From contig USMC01000005.1 of assembly GCA_900555715.1 (NCBI GenBank), positions 33,160-97,159 of the forward strand: 64,000 nt of DNA, written 5' to 3'. Each line of letters begins with the position of its first letter. Positions within the stretch are counted from its first letter, which is position 1. The DNA is from an uncultured Porphyromonadaceae bacterium. GTDB lineage: Bacteria; Bacteroidota; Bacteroidia; Bacteroidales; Muribaculaceae. The position numbers and the translations under genes are program-made. This document shows, one piece after another, positions 7,937 through 16,115 of this stretch. The notes beneath the pieces are model-generated. The model was not told the origin of the DNA, searched no databases, and worked only from the letters and a program-made list of their open reading frames with translations.

Positions 7937-9832
7937 ATGGAAGCTAAGGAGGACTATAACGAAATCATCGAGACTCGTGCGCAGGCCGTTTTCGATGCTA
8001 TGGCGGGCAGAACTACTGCGGAACAGATGGAAAAGCTGCATGAGGCTTTCGACGTTGCCCGCGAGGCGCATGCTAAGCAATGGCGCAAAGGCGGCGACCC
8101 CTACATCCTGCACCCCATAGCGGTGGCGACAATAGTAGCCAAAGACCTTATGCTGGGTGTGGAGCCTGTGATGGCGGCGTTTCTTCACGATGTGGTGGAG
8201 GATACCGACTATACTATCGACGACATACGGAGCCGCTTCGGCGATGATGTAGCCTTCCTCGTAAGTGTCGTCACCAAGACAAAGAAGAAAAGGTACGACG
8301 AATCGCAGCAGGTCGACAACTACCGTCAGATGCTCAACTCTGTCCAGTACGACATACGCGCTCTTCTTGTCAAGCTCGCCGACCGTCTTCACAACATGCG
8401 CACGCTCTCGTCGATGCCTCCCGACAAGCAGATGAAAATCGCCGGCGAGACCGATTACTTCTATGCTCCGCTCGCCAACCGCCTCGGGCTCTACGACATA
8501 AAACTTGAGCTCGAGAATCTGAGCTTCCGTTTCCGTTGTCCGCACGATTATGCTCAGCTGTCGTCGCTCATCGAACGCGATGCCGAGGCTCAGGCAGACC
8601 GTCTCGCCGAATTCCGCCGCCAGATTTCCGACGTGCTTGCAAAAGCGGGCATCACGGCTCAGGTGAATGTGGAATATCGCAAACCATACAGTATCTGCCG
8701 GAAGATGCGCAAGTACGGCGACGACTTCAACCACCTCAAATATCGCCACTTCACCGATATCATCTTCGAAGAGCCGTTGCCGGGACTGTCGGAGAAGGAA
8801 ATGGCGCTGCGCATCTACTCTGTCCTTACAAATCATTTCAAGGAGAAACCCGGCGGAATCATCAACTATATCGACTCCCCTAAGGAAAACGGCTACCAGA
8901 GTTTCCATGTCAAGCTTCTGGCGCATTTCGGACGCTGGCAGGAAGTGCACATCAGCTCGCGGCGCATGGTGAGGCATTCGCAGCTCGGATGTGTGGCAGA
9001 CCGTTCGGAAGGGAACATCAACCGGTGGATCGAGAAGTTCCGCTATGTCCTTCGCGATGTGGCGCAGCATGGGCAGAACGGTTCGAATTTCATTGAAAAA
9101 GTCGTGGCTGCATTCTACAACGATGATATAATGACGTTTACTCCCGCCGGCAAAGCTATCGTTCTGCCCCAGAAGGCGACGGTGCTCGATTTTGCCTACG
9201 AGGTGCACAGCAGTCTGGGCGAGAAGGCAAAATATGCCCGCGTCAACGGTTTCCTCGCTTCAGTGAAGTCGCTGCTGCGCCGCGGCGACGTCGTGGAGAT
9301 TTTCACCGATCCTGACAGCCATCCTCAGCCCGACTGGCTCGACGCTGTGGTGACGTACAAGGCCCGTAAAGCCATAGCCGGGTATCTCGACCGTCTTCCC
9401 AAGTCGGAATTTCACCGTTGCCCCTCGTGCAGCCCCATTCCGGGCGATGAGGTGATAGGATTCGAGGAGAGCGACGGCACCATTACGCTGCACAAGCGTG
9501 AATGCAGTGTGGCTGTCAGTCTGGCGTCGCAGCATGGCGACAGAATACGCTCCGTGCAGTACGTCCCTGACGGAACGCTCTACTCGCAGACAATTGTCAT
9601 CACCGCTGTCGACCGATATCATCTGTTCATCGACCTTGTCGACTGTATCACAAACAGGCTACATCTCAACATGGAAAGCTTCAACACATCGACGACCGAC
9701 TCAATAGTCACATGCACAATATCTTTCGGCGTCCATTCATACAACGAACTCCAGTCCATCATAGAGAATATAAGGTCGATTAAAGGCGTCGACGAAGTGA
9801 AGCGTCTTGGCGGAACAGATTTTATTAGCTAA
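7937..9832 (+). CDS. RSH-family (RelA/SpoT) protein with intact hydrolase and divergent synthetase
   Basis: This 631-residue protein would control (p)ppGpp levels. The HD hydrolase is complete: H59 in 'YILHPIAVA', H84-D85 in 'FLHDVVEDTDYT', and 'ADRLHNMRTL' at 149-157. The synthetase core (about 245-355) keeps 'YRKPYSICRKM' and 'SPKENGYQSFH'. However, where active enzymes have the Asp-containing 'YDLLAIRVI' it reads 'FNHLKYRHFTDII'. The 'EVQIRT..M..AE.G.AAHW' block reads 'EVHISSRRMVRHSQLGCVADR'. TGS (about 397-457), a conserved-Cys region (about 494-525) and an ACT domain (about 552-627) follow. I infer a mainly hydrolytic or regulatory role. The ATG at 7937 gives the standard N-terminus; an in-frame ATG 39 codons upstream would add a hydrophobic segment and precede the likely promoter. 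Confidence 0.9.
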   Translation: MEAKEDYNEIIETRAQAVFDAMAGRTTAEQMEKLHEAFDVAREAHAKQWRKGGDPYILHPIAVATIVAKDLMLGVEPVMAAFLHDVVEDTDYTIDDIRSRFGDDVAFLVSVVTKTKKKRYDESQQVDNYRQMLNSVQYDIRALLVKLADRLHNMRTLSSMPPDKQMKIAGETDYFYAPLANRLGLYDIKLELENLSFRFRCPHDYAQLSSLIERDAEAQADRLAEFRRQISDVLAKAGITAQVNVEYRKPYSICRKMRKYGDDFNHLKYRHFTDIIFEEPLPGLSEKEMALRIYSVLTNHFKEKPGGIINYIDSPKENGYQSFHVKLLAHFGRWQEVHISSRRMVRHSQLGCVADRSEGNINRWIEKFRYVLRDVAQHGQNGSNFIEKVVAAFYNDDIMTFTPAGKAIVLPQKATVLDFAYEVHSSLGEKAKYARVNGFLASVKSLLRRGDVVEIFTDPDSHPQPDWLDAVVTYKARKAIAGYLDRLPKSEFHRCPSCSPIPGDEVIGFEESDGTITLHKRECSVAVSLASQHGDRIRSVQYVPDGTLYSQTIVITAVDRYHLFIDLVDCITNRLHLNMESFNTSTTDSIVTCTISFGVHSYNELQSIIENIRSIKGVDEVKRLGGTDFIS

Positions 9833-9845
9833 TTTTGTATTCGCT

Positions 9846-10667
9846 ATGACCGAAGAGAACACGACAGGAATGGAAAATACCCGCTTGTGGAGGATGGCGC
9901 TGCAGCTGTCGCCGCAGGCTGTCAATGTCGTGCTCACTTCTATGGTCGCCGACTCGTCGCTGCGGCAGTTCGGACTCCCGCTCAATCCTTCGATGCCATA
10001 TATGAGGGCTGTCGAGGACGCTATCTACTCCACTCCCGAAATACTTGCCGACTACGGGCATATCGACCTGCTCGTGCGCACGGACGCATATACCGTTGTC
10101 CCCGCCTCCTTCCCCGACGACGTCGCTTCCGCTTGCGGAACGTACATGCAGCTGTGCAATGCCGACGAACCTGCCGAACTTCTCTCCGACCGCTCCGGCG
10201 ACGCTTCCGTCGTGTGGGCGATCAGCACCGAGCTGCGCAACTTCCTTGCCCGTACGTTCCGTAACGCGCCTGTGCAGTGCCATATCGCCACGCTGCTCCG
10301 CTATCTGTCGCGTCAGGCGCGGCATGGCAACACCCGCAAGCTCTATGCGCATCTCACAGCCGATAGTGTCGACATCATGGTTTTCGGCGCCGGCGGCTCG
10401 CTGCGTCTTGCCGTGACGCATCCTGCACCGACCGATACAGACGCGCTCTATTTCATCATGGCATGTGCCCGTCAGGCGGGACTTGACGTCATGAACGACG
10501 AGATTGTGTTGTGCGGCGATGCCACACGCCGCACCACGATGATGCCGCTTGTAGGGCGTTACGCCTCGCGCGTGATGCCGCTTATTTTCCCCTCGGCGGC
10601 TCTCCGCGCCGGTCGCGAAGCTTTTCAGGCACCATTTCCACTCATCATAATGCCACTATGCGAATAA
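9846..10667 (+). CDS. DUF3822 family protein
   Basis: The protein has 273 residues with no signal peptide or membrane segment. It fits the Bacteroidetes DUF3822 family, which commonly sits directly before rsmD, as here, and has a weak actin/ASKHA-like look ('VDIMVFGAGGSLRLAVTHPA'). The ATG at 9846 follows the RSH stop by 13 bases. The end overlaps rsmD by ten bases, so the three genes RSH-DUF3822-rsmD are probably one transcript. Function is unknown. Confidence 0.8.
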   Translation: MTEENTTGMENTRLWRMALQLSPQAVNVVLTSMVADSSLRQFGLPLNPSMPYMRAVEDAIYSTPEILADYGHIDLLVRTDAYTVVPASFPDDVASACGTYMQLCNADEPAELLSDRSGDASVVWAISTELRNFLARTFRNAPVQCHIATLLRYLSRQARHGNTRKLYAHLTADSVDIMVFGAGGSLRLAVTHPAPTDTDALYFIMACARQAGLDVMNDEIVLCGDATRRTTMMPLVGRYASRVMPLIFPSAALRAGREAFQAPFPLIIMPLCE

Positions 10668-11194
10668 TACGAGGAAAATACGGGCGCAGGCGTTTCGATG
10701 TGCCCACGAATATAAGCGCGCGTCCGACGACCGACTTCGCCCGCGAGAATATTTTCAATGTCATCGAAAACTATATCGACCTCGACGGTCTCGATGCCCT
10801 CGACATCTTTGCCGGAACAGGCGCCGTGAGTTTCGAACTTCTCTCGCGTGGCTGCCGCAGCGTCACATCAATAGAGAAAGCTGCCACGCAGCAGCGCTTC
10901 ATAGCGAAGGTAGCCGGCGAACTCGGCGCCGACAACCTTAATCTCGTCAGAGGCGACGCGCTCCGCTACATAGCAGCCGCCCCGCGTGCTTTCGACTTTA
11001 TTTTCGCCGACCCGCCATACGATATGGAAGGTTTTGCCGACATACCGGGAGCGATACTGAACTCCCGCCTGGTGAAGCCGGGCACACTTTTCATCATCGA
11101 ACACAACAAGACACACGATTTCAGCTCATTGCCCGGATTCCGCGACCACCGCGCCTACGGTTCCGTCAATTTCTCGATTTTCGTCGTAGAGTAG
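10658..11194 (+). CDS. rsmD: 16S rRNA (guanine(966)-N2)-methyltransferase
   Basis: RsmD methylates G966 of 16S rRNA during 30S assembly using S-adenosylmethionine. The 178-residue protein begins 'MRIIRGKYGRRRFDVP' with the family's RPT motif ('ARPTTDFARENIFN'). It carries the SAM-binding 'ALDIFAGTGAVSFELLSRG' and the catalytic 'FADPPYDM' (DPPY). The start at 10658 overlaps the end of DUF3822 by ten bases. Upstream in-frame codons would encode unrelated residues from the overlapping gene. Confidence 0.95.
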   Translation: MRIIRGKYGRRRFDVPTNISARPTTDFARENIFNVIENYIDLDGLDALDIFAGTGAVSFELLSRGCRSVTSIEKAATQQRFIAKVAGELGADNLNLVRGDALRYIAAAPRAFDFIFADPPYDMEGFADIPGAILNSRLVKPGTLFIIEHNKTHDFSSLPGFRDHRAYGSVNFSIFVVE

Positions 11195-11202
11195 CATCGG
11201 GA

Positions 11203-11232
11203 ATATATCACTTTTGCTCTTGCGGGTGTCTA
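11203..11232 (+). promoter_or_regulatory. ECF-type promoter of the sigma gene (copy A of shared motif)
   Basis: ATATATCACTTT at 11203-11214 and TGTCTA at 11227-11232 are separated by 12 bases. Exactly the same two blocks with the same spacing occur before susC (12808-12837), while the spacer differs. This is the pattern expected for an ECF sigma that drives its own gene and its target operon. Transcription would begin near 11239-11240, so the ATG at 11239 would be leaderless and the next one, 11266, is preferred. Confidence 0.75.
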
Positions 11233-11265
11233 AAGATTATGGGAAAGAGCGCCGCGGAACATAAT

Positions 11266-11829
11266 ATGACAGATCTCGAACTTTTCCGTTGCCTGCAGTC
11301 AGGCGACGAGCGAGCCTTTACCATAATTTATGAGCGTTATGCCCACGTGCTCTATGTGCTCGCGGCGTGCTATCTCAAAAGCAGGGCGGACGCTGAGGAT
11401 GCTGTTCAGCATGTTTTCATGCGTCTCTGGGAGAGCAGACGCGACATGATGATATCCGTGAGCCTGAAAAACTTTCTCTACACATCGGTAAAGAACTATG
11501 TCCTGAACTTTATCCGCGACCGCCGGTCGGCGCTGATGAAGAATCTCGAGATGTATAACCATAGCGCCGATACAACCGACCCAAATGCCGAACAGGAACG
11601 CGACGAAATCAATGCCATCCTCGAACGTGCCATTTCCGATATCCGCCACGCAGGCAAGCAGAGCATAGTGCAGTACAGGCGCGACGGACTGTCGAACAAA
11701 GAGATTGCCGCATTGCTCCACATACCTGAAAACACGGTTAAGACATATTATGCTCAGGCTCTGAAAGCATTGAAAGAGCATTTTAGGAAAATTATGATAA
11801 TTATCGCATTACTGCTGACAAACTTGTAG
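11266..11829 (+). CDS. ECF RNA polymerase sigma factor of a SusCD locus
   Basis: This 187-residue FecI-like sigma has region 2 ('FTIIYERYAHVLYVLAACYL' then 'AEDAVQHVFMRLWESR') and region 4 with the helix-turn-helix 'GLSNKEIAALLHIPENTVKTYYAQALKALKE'-like arrangement. A four-base gap separates it from the FecR gene. By the known FecI/FecR logic, binding of a glycan to the TonB receptor releases this sigma to transcribe susC and downstream genes. The start at 11266 is preferred over 11239 because the inferred transcription start falls at about 11239. The C-terminus is unusually hydrophobic ('IMIIIALLLTNL'). Confidence 0.92.
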   Translation: MTDLELFRCLQSGDERAFTIIYERYAHVLYVLAACYLKSRADAEDAVQHVFMRLWESRRDMMISVSLKNFLYTSVKNYVLNFIRDRRSALMKNLEMYNHSADTTDPNAEQERDEINAILERAISDIRHAGKQSIVQYRRDGLSNKEIAALLHIPENTVKTYYAQALKALKEHFRKIMIIIALLLTNL

Positions 11830-11833
11830 CCAT

Positions 11834-12808
11834 ATGGAAGAAGAATACGGAATGCTTTTGAAAAAGCTGCTTGAAGGAACAATAGGCGACGCAGAGCTCG
11901 ACCGGCTCGCCGCCGGGCTCGGACGCGAGGATGTGCGTGATGGTCTGTTGAAGCAGATGGATGCCATGACAGCTCTTGCCGAAGGATGCGAATGCCAGCC
12001 GGAGACACGCCGTCGGCTCGACGAGGTCTTTGCGGAAATCGAGAGGAAGATACGCCGCCGCAAGATGCGCCGCCGGATTTTCTATGCCGCCGCCGTGCTC
12101 GTTCCCGCCATTTTCATTGCGGCATTAGCTTTGATTGTGAACCGCCAGACGCAGTTTTTTGTTCCCGCCGAGTATGTGAAGACTGTCACGGCAAAGGGTG
12201 AACGGACGCAGATAGTCTTTCAGGATGGTTCGCGCGTCAGCCTCAATGCCGGAACAACATTGCGTTATCCTGTGAAATTCGGGCTGTGGAAGAGGGAAAT
12301 GTGGCTCGATGGCGAAGCATATTTTGAAGTGTCGTCAAACAGCAGCCGTCCTTTCGTCCTCGACATAGGGGGAGCGTCGGTCCATGTGAGGGGAACATCT
12401 TTCAACGTATGCGCCTACTCCGACGATGATGAGGCGATAGTGACTCTCGACGAAGGGCGCGTAGAAGTGAAGACTGCCAAAGAGGAATGCGATATGCAGC
12501 CTTCGGAACAGGTGATATTCGACCGTCGCGACGGTTCGCTTGTCAAGATAGATGACAGTGCCCCGTCGAGGGCATCGGCGTGGCGCACCAATACCATTGT
12601 ATTGGACCATGCCGGTATGCACGATGTCCTGAAGAAACTGGAACGATGGTATGCCGTGGAGTTCGATGTCTCGGACGAAGCTGTCTACGGCTATTCATAC
12701 ACGTTCTCCTCCGGAAGTGTACCTCTTGATTCGCTGCTTGCCGAACTGGAGCTGCTCGCACCGGTGCGCTTCACCGTGTCGGGCGACAGGGTAAAAGTAG
12801 GATTCTGA
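11834..12808 (+). CDS. FecR-type anti-sigma factor
   Basis: This 324-residue inner-membrane protein has a cytoplasmic N-terminal part that would hold the sigma factor and a basic stretch followed by one membrane helix (about 83-102). A periplasmic FecR domain (about 115-220, 'DGSRVSLNAGTTLRYP', 'WLDGEAYFEV') and a C-terminal DUF4974-like domain (about 255-322, 'HDVLKKLERWYAVEFDV') follow. It would contact the N-terminal STN domain of the SusC protein encoded next and transmit the substrate signal to the sigma factor. The susC promoter begins on the last base of this gene. Confidence 0.92.
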   Translation: MEEEYGMLLKKLLEGTIGDAELDRLAAGLGREDVRDGLLKQMDAMTALAEGCECQPETRRRLDEVFAEIERKIRRRKMRRRIFYAAAVLVPAIFIAALALIVNRQTQFFVPAEYVKTVTAKGERTQIVFQDGSRVSLNAGTTLRYPVKFGLWKREMWLDGEAYFEVSSNSSRPFVLDIGGASVHVRGTSFNVCAYSDDDEAIVTLDEGRVEVKTAKEECDMQPSEQVIFDRRDGSLVKIDDSAPSRASAWRTNTIVLDHAGMHDVLKKLERWYAVEFDVSDEAVYGYSYTFSSGSVPLDSLLAELELLAPVRFTVSGDRVKVGF

Positions 12809-12837
12809 TATATCACTTTCGGCAGCTCGTGTGTCTA
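12808..12837 (+). promoter_or_regulatory. ECF-type promoter of susC (copy B of shared motif)
   Basis: ATATATCACTTT (12808-12819) and TGTCTA (12832-12837), spaced by 12 bases, repeat the arrangement at 11203-11232. The -10-like block is about 39 bases before the susC ATG. It is therefore the likely entry point for the sigma factor encoded at 11266. Confidence 0.75.
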
Positions 12838-12875
12838 TTCTGTAAACACACCTTTAAACGAACCAATCCAATACT

Positions 12876-15800
12876 ATGAAAAGAGTGAAATTGCTTGCGC
12901 TGTTGTTCGTGGTGTTACTGTGCGCGACGACGGCAGCAGCTCAGAAAGTGACTCTGGATTTCAGGCATGCGAAGCTTGAACACGTCATGTCGGAAATAAC
13001 GGAACAGACGGGCTATCAGTTCAACTACAGTCAGCCCGTAGTCGATCCCGGCAAGTTTGTCTCAATATCTGTAAAGAAGGCGAAGCTCGAACAGGCGCTC
13101 GACATTCTCTTCGGAAACACCGATGTGGAATACACGATAAAAGACAAGCGCATATTTCTCACTGCCAGAAAAAGCAAGGATACCGGAAAAACCGAGAAAC
13201 AGAAAGTGTCCGGTGTCGTCACCGATCAGAACGGTGAGCCTGTCATAGGCGCGTCTGTCGTGCTCAGAGGAAATAAGACAGGTGTCGTGACCGATATCGA
13301 CGGTGTTTTCGTGCTTCCAGAGGTGGCTCCCGGCGCACTTGTCGACATATCGTCTGTCGGCTATGTGGGCACAACAGTCCGTGCCGACCGTCCGGAGTTA
13401 CGCGTCACGCTTGCGGAAGATACGAAATTGCTCGACGAGGTCGTAGTCATCGGCTACGGTCAGATGAAGCGCAAAGACATCACCACGGCAGTTTCTGTTG
13501 TTTCGACAAAAGATATCGACGAACGTCCCATAGTGTCGGCGGCGCAGGCTCTGCAGGGTAAGGCTGCCGGCATCCAGGTTGTGCAGCCTTCCGGCGCTCC
13601 AGGCTCCGGTCTTGCCATCAGGGTTCGCGGAGCAACGTCGGTGCAGGCATCGAACGAACCGCTGTATGTGGTCGACGGAATGCCGACAGATGAAATTTCG
13701 AGCCTTAGCCCTAATGATATAGAAAGCATGCAGGTGCTCAAGGATGCTTCGTCGGCAGCCATCTACGGAGCCCGTGCCGCCAATGGCGTCGTGCTCATCA
13801 CCACACGACGTGGTTCGTCGGGCGTAGCAAAGGTTAAGTTCAGCGCCTATGCCGGCATCTCACGGCTCGGACGCAAGATAAAGGCTCTCGACACCGAGCA
13901 GTACAAAGAACTCATGGCGGACCTCGGAAAGGTTTCCAATGTAGCTCCTGACATCCCTGCCGACGAGCACCGCTATGTCGACTGGACCGATCTGTTCTTC
14001 GGTACAGGCGTCAATCAGAACTATCAGCTGTCGCTGCAGAACGGCAACGAGAGGCTTCAGTATTTCATTTCCGGCGGCTACACCGACGAGAAGGGTATTG
14101 TGAAGAAGGCTCATTTCAAGCGCTATAACTTCCGTGCGAATATCGACAGCCGCCAGACAAAGTGGCTCACCCTCGGACTGAACTTCTCATATTCGAATAC
14201 TAAAGGTCAGTGGGTCCGCGAGAGCAGCAGCTCCATGCGTGCGGGTTCTATTCTGTCGGTTATTAACACCCCGCCTTTCATGCAGCAGTGGGACCCGGCG
14301 AATCCCGGACAGTACGACGAATCGGCATACGGCTCGCGTATACTCAACCCGCTGGCAGCAAACGCAGCAGATAATGTCACATCAACCGACTTTATCAAAG
14401 GCTCCTTCATGCTCAATATCGACATTTACAAGGGTCTGAAATTCAAGAGCACTTTCGGCATCGACTTCTACAACGAGCGCTGGGATTATTTTCTGGATCC
14501 ATTCTCGACATCGGACGGACGTTCCACCAAAGGTCGCGTAGAGGAAAGCTCGGCGCGTAATTTCGAATGGCTGTTCGAAAACATCCTTACATACGACCGT
14601 TCGTGGGGCGGACACAATCTTTCGCTTCTCGGCGGCGCCACGCAGCAGCGTGCGCAGTATAAAGGTTCGTGGATGGCAGGCTTCGACCTGTCGGAGTCTT
14701 ATCCCGATATCCATTCCATCGCCGCCGCTAACCAGATCGACAAAGATGCCTGCGGCTCAGGCGCTTCGGCGTGGTCGCTTGCGTCGTTCCTCGGGCGTGT
14801 GGCGTATAACTACGAAAGCCGCTATCTTCTTTCCGCCAACTTCCGTGCTGACGGCTCGTCGAGGTTTGCTCCCGGACACCGCTGGGGTTATTTCCCCTCA
14901 GTATCCGCTGGCTGGCGCATTTCTGACGAGAGTTTTATGGAACCTCTCCGTCCGGCTGTCAACGACATGAAAATCCGTGTGGGCTGGGGCATGAACGGTA
15001 ACCAGGGCGGAATAGGCAACTATCCCTACCTCGCCACTATGAGCGCCAGCAGGGTCCCACCCACTTCCGACAATCTCTTCCCCGGAATGGCGATAACACC
15101 CTATTCGGCGGCGAACAAAGAACTTACATGGGAGAAAACGACCCAGTGGAACGCCGGTATCGACCTGAGCATGTTCGGCACGCGTGTGAATTTTTCGATT
15201 GACGCATATTATAAGAAGACCACCGATCTGCTGCTCACAGTCAGCCTGCCGAGCAATGTCAATCTTCCCGGAGGCATAACGCGCAACGACGGCGAGATGA
15301 CGAACAAAGGTCTGGAATTCAATCTGTCGACGCAGAACTTCACCGGAGATTTCTCATGGACAACAGATTTCAATATCTCGTTCAACCGCAATAAGCTCAC
15401 AAAGCTCGGTCTCAACAAGATTTACTACTACGGCGAGATGTATGAGACCCGCGAGATGGCGGTCGTGCTCAAAGAAGGTCTTCCCTTGGGGTCGTTTTTC
15501 GGATATGTTTCCGACGGAGTAGACCCCGAAACGGGAGATATTATCTACCGCGACCTCAACAACAACGGTACTACCGATCCCGGCGACCGCATTGTCATCG
15601 GCTGCGCTCAGCCTGATTTTATCTATGGCATGACAAACACGTTGTCTTATAAAGGACTCAGTTTCTCATTCTTCCTTCAGGGAAGCCAGGGCAACGATAT
15701 TTTCAACGCCACACGCATCGACACCGAAGGCATGACCGATTTCCGCAATCAGTCTACAGCCGTGCTCGACCGCTGGAAACGTCCAGGCATGATTACGGAC

Positions 15801-16103
15801 ATTCCGCGAGTAGGCAATGTCGAAAACGTCCACAACTCGACGCGCTTTGTCGAAGACGGGTCTTATCTGCGTCTTAAAAGTGTGACTCTGTCCTACGATC
15901 TCAATAAGAGTCTGCTTCGCAGGATGCGCTTGTCGAAGCTGCAGGTATATGTGACGGGTCAGAATCTTCTCACTCTCACAAAGTATTCCGGCTACGATCC
16001 GGAGGTGAACGCTTTCGGAAGCAATGCCGTCGTGCAGGGCGTCGACTATGGCACCTATCCGCAGTCGAAGGCTGTGATCTTCGGTCTTAATGTTGAATTT
16101 TAA
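12876..16103 (+). CDS. SusC/RagA TonB-dependent outer-membrane receptor with STN signalling domain
   Basis: This 1075-residue transporter imports oligosaccharides across the outer membrane with TonB energy. It has a signal peptide (about 1-22), an STN domain (about 24-75, 'VTLDFRHAKLEHVMSEI') and a carboxypeptidase-regulatory-like domain (about 112-190, 'VSGVVTDQNGEPVIGASV'). The plug (about 195-310) carries the SusC signature 'YVVDGMPTDEISSLSPNDIES', and a long barrel ends in 'KAVIFGLNVEF'. The STN domain makes it a signal-transducing receptor, matching the sigma/FecR pair directly upstream. susD follows after 12 bases. Confidence 0.96.
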   Translation: MKRVKLLALLFVVLLCATTAAAQKVTLDFRHAKLEHVMSEITEQTGYQFNYSQPVVDPGKFVSISVKKAKLEQALDILFGNTDVEYTIKDKRIFLTARKSKDTGKTEKQKVSGVVTDQNGEPVIGASVVLRGNKTGVVTDIDGVFVLPEVAPGALVDISSVGYVGTTVRADRPELRVTLAEDTKLLDEVVVIGYGQMKRKDITTAVSVVSTKDIDERPIVSAAQALQGKAAGIQVVQPSGAPGSGLAIRVRGATSVQASNEPLYVVDGMPTDEISSLSPNDIESMQVLKDASSAAIYGARAANGVVLITTRRGSSGVAKVKFSAYAGISRLGRKIKALDTEQYKELMADLGKVSNVAPDIPADEHRYVDWTDLFFGTGVNQNYQLSLQNGNERLQYFISGGYTDEKGIVKKAHFKRYNFRANIDSRQTKWLTLGLNFSYSNTKGQWVRESSSSMRAGSILSVINTPPFMQQWDPANPGQYDESAYGSRILNPLAANAADNVTSTDFIKGSFMLNIDIYKGLKFKSTFGIDFYNERWDYFLDPFSTSDGRSTKGRVEESSARNFEWLFENILTYDRSWGGHNLSLLGGATQQRAQYKGSWMAGFDLSESYPDIHSIAAANQIDKDACGSGASAWSLASFLGRVAYNYESRYLLSANFRADGSSRFAPGHRWGYFPSVSAGWRISDESFMEPLRPAVNDMKIRVGWGMNGNQGGIGNYPYLATMSASRVPPTSDNLFPGMAITPYSAANKELTWEKTTQWNAGIDLSMFGTRVNFSIDAYYKKTTDLLLTVSLPSNVNLPGGITRNDGEMTNKGLEFNLSTQNFTGDFSWTTDFNISFNRNKLTKLGLNKIYYYGEMYETREMAVVLKEGLPLGSFFGYVSDGVDPETGDIIYRDLNNNGTTDPGDRIVIGCAQPDFIYGMTNTLSYKGLSFSFFLQGSQGNDIFNATRIDTEGMTDFRNQSTAVLDRWKRPGMITDIPRVGNVENVHNSTRFVEDGSYLRLKSVTLSYDLNKSLLRRMRLSKLQVYVTGQNLLTLTKYSGYDPEVNAFGSNAVVQGVDYGTYPQSKAVIFGLNVEF

Positions 16104-16115
16104 AAACAAGAAACA

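Noticed and set aside
11239..11265. ATG at 11239 as the start of the first sigma factor
   Set aside because: The inferred transcription start falls at about this base, leaving no leader; the ATG at 11266 also gives the usual sigma N-terminus.
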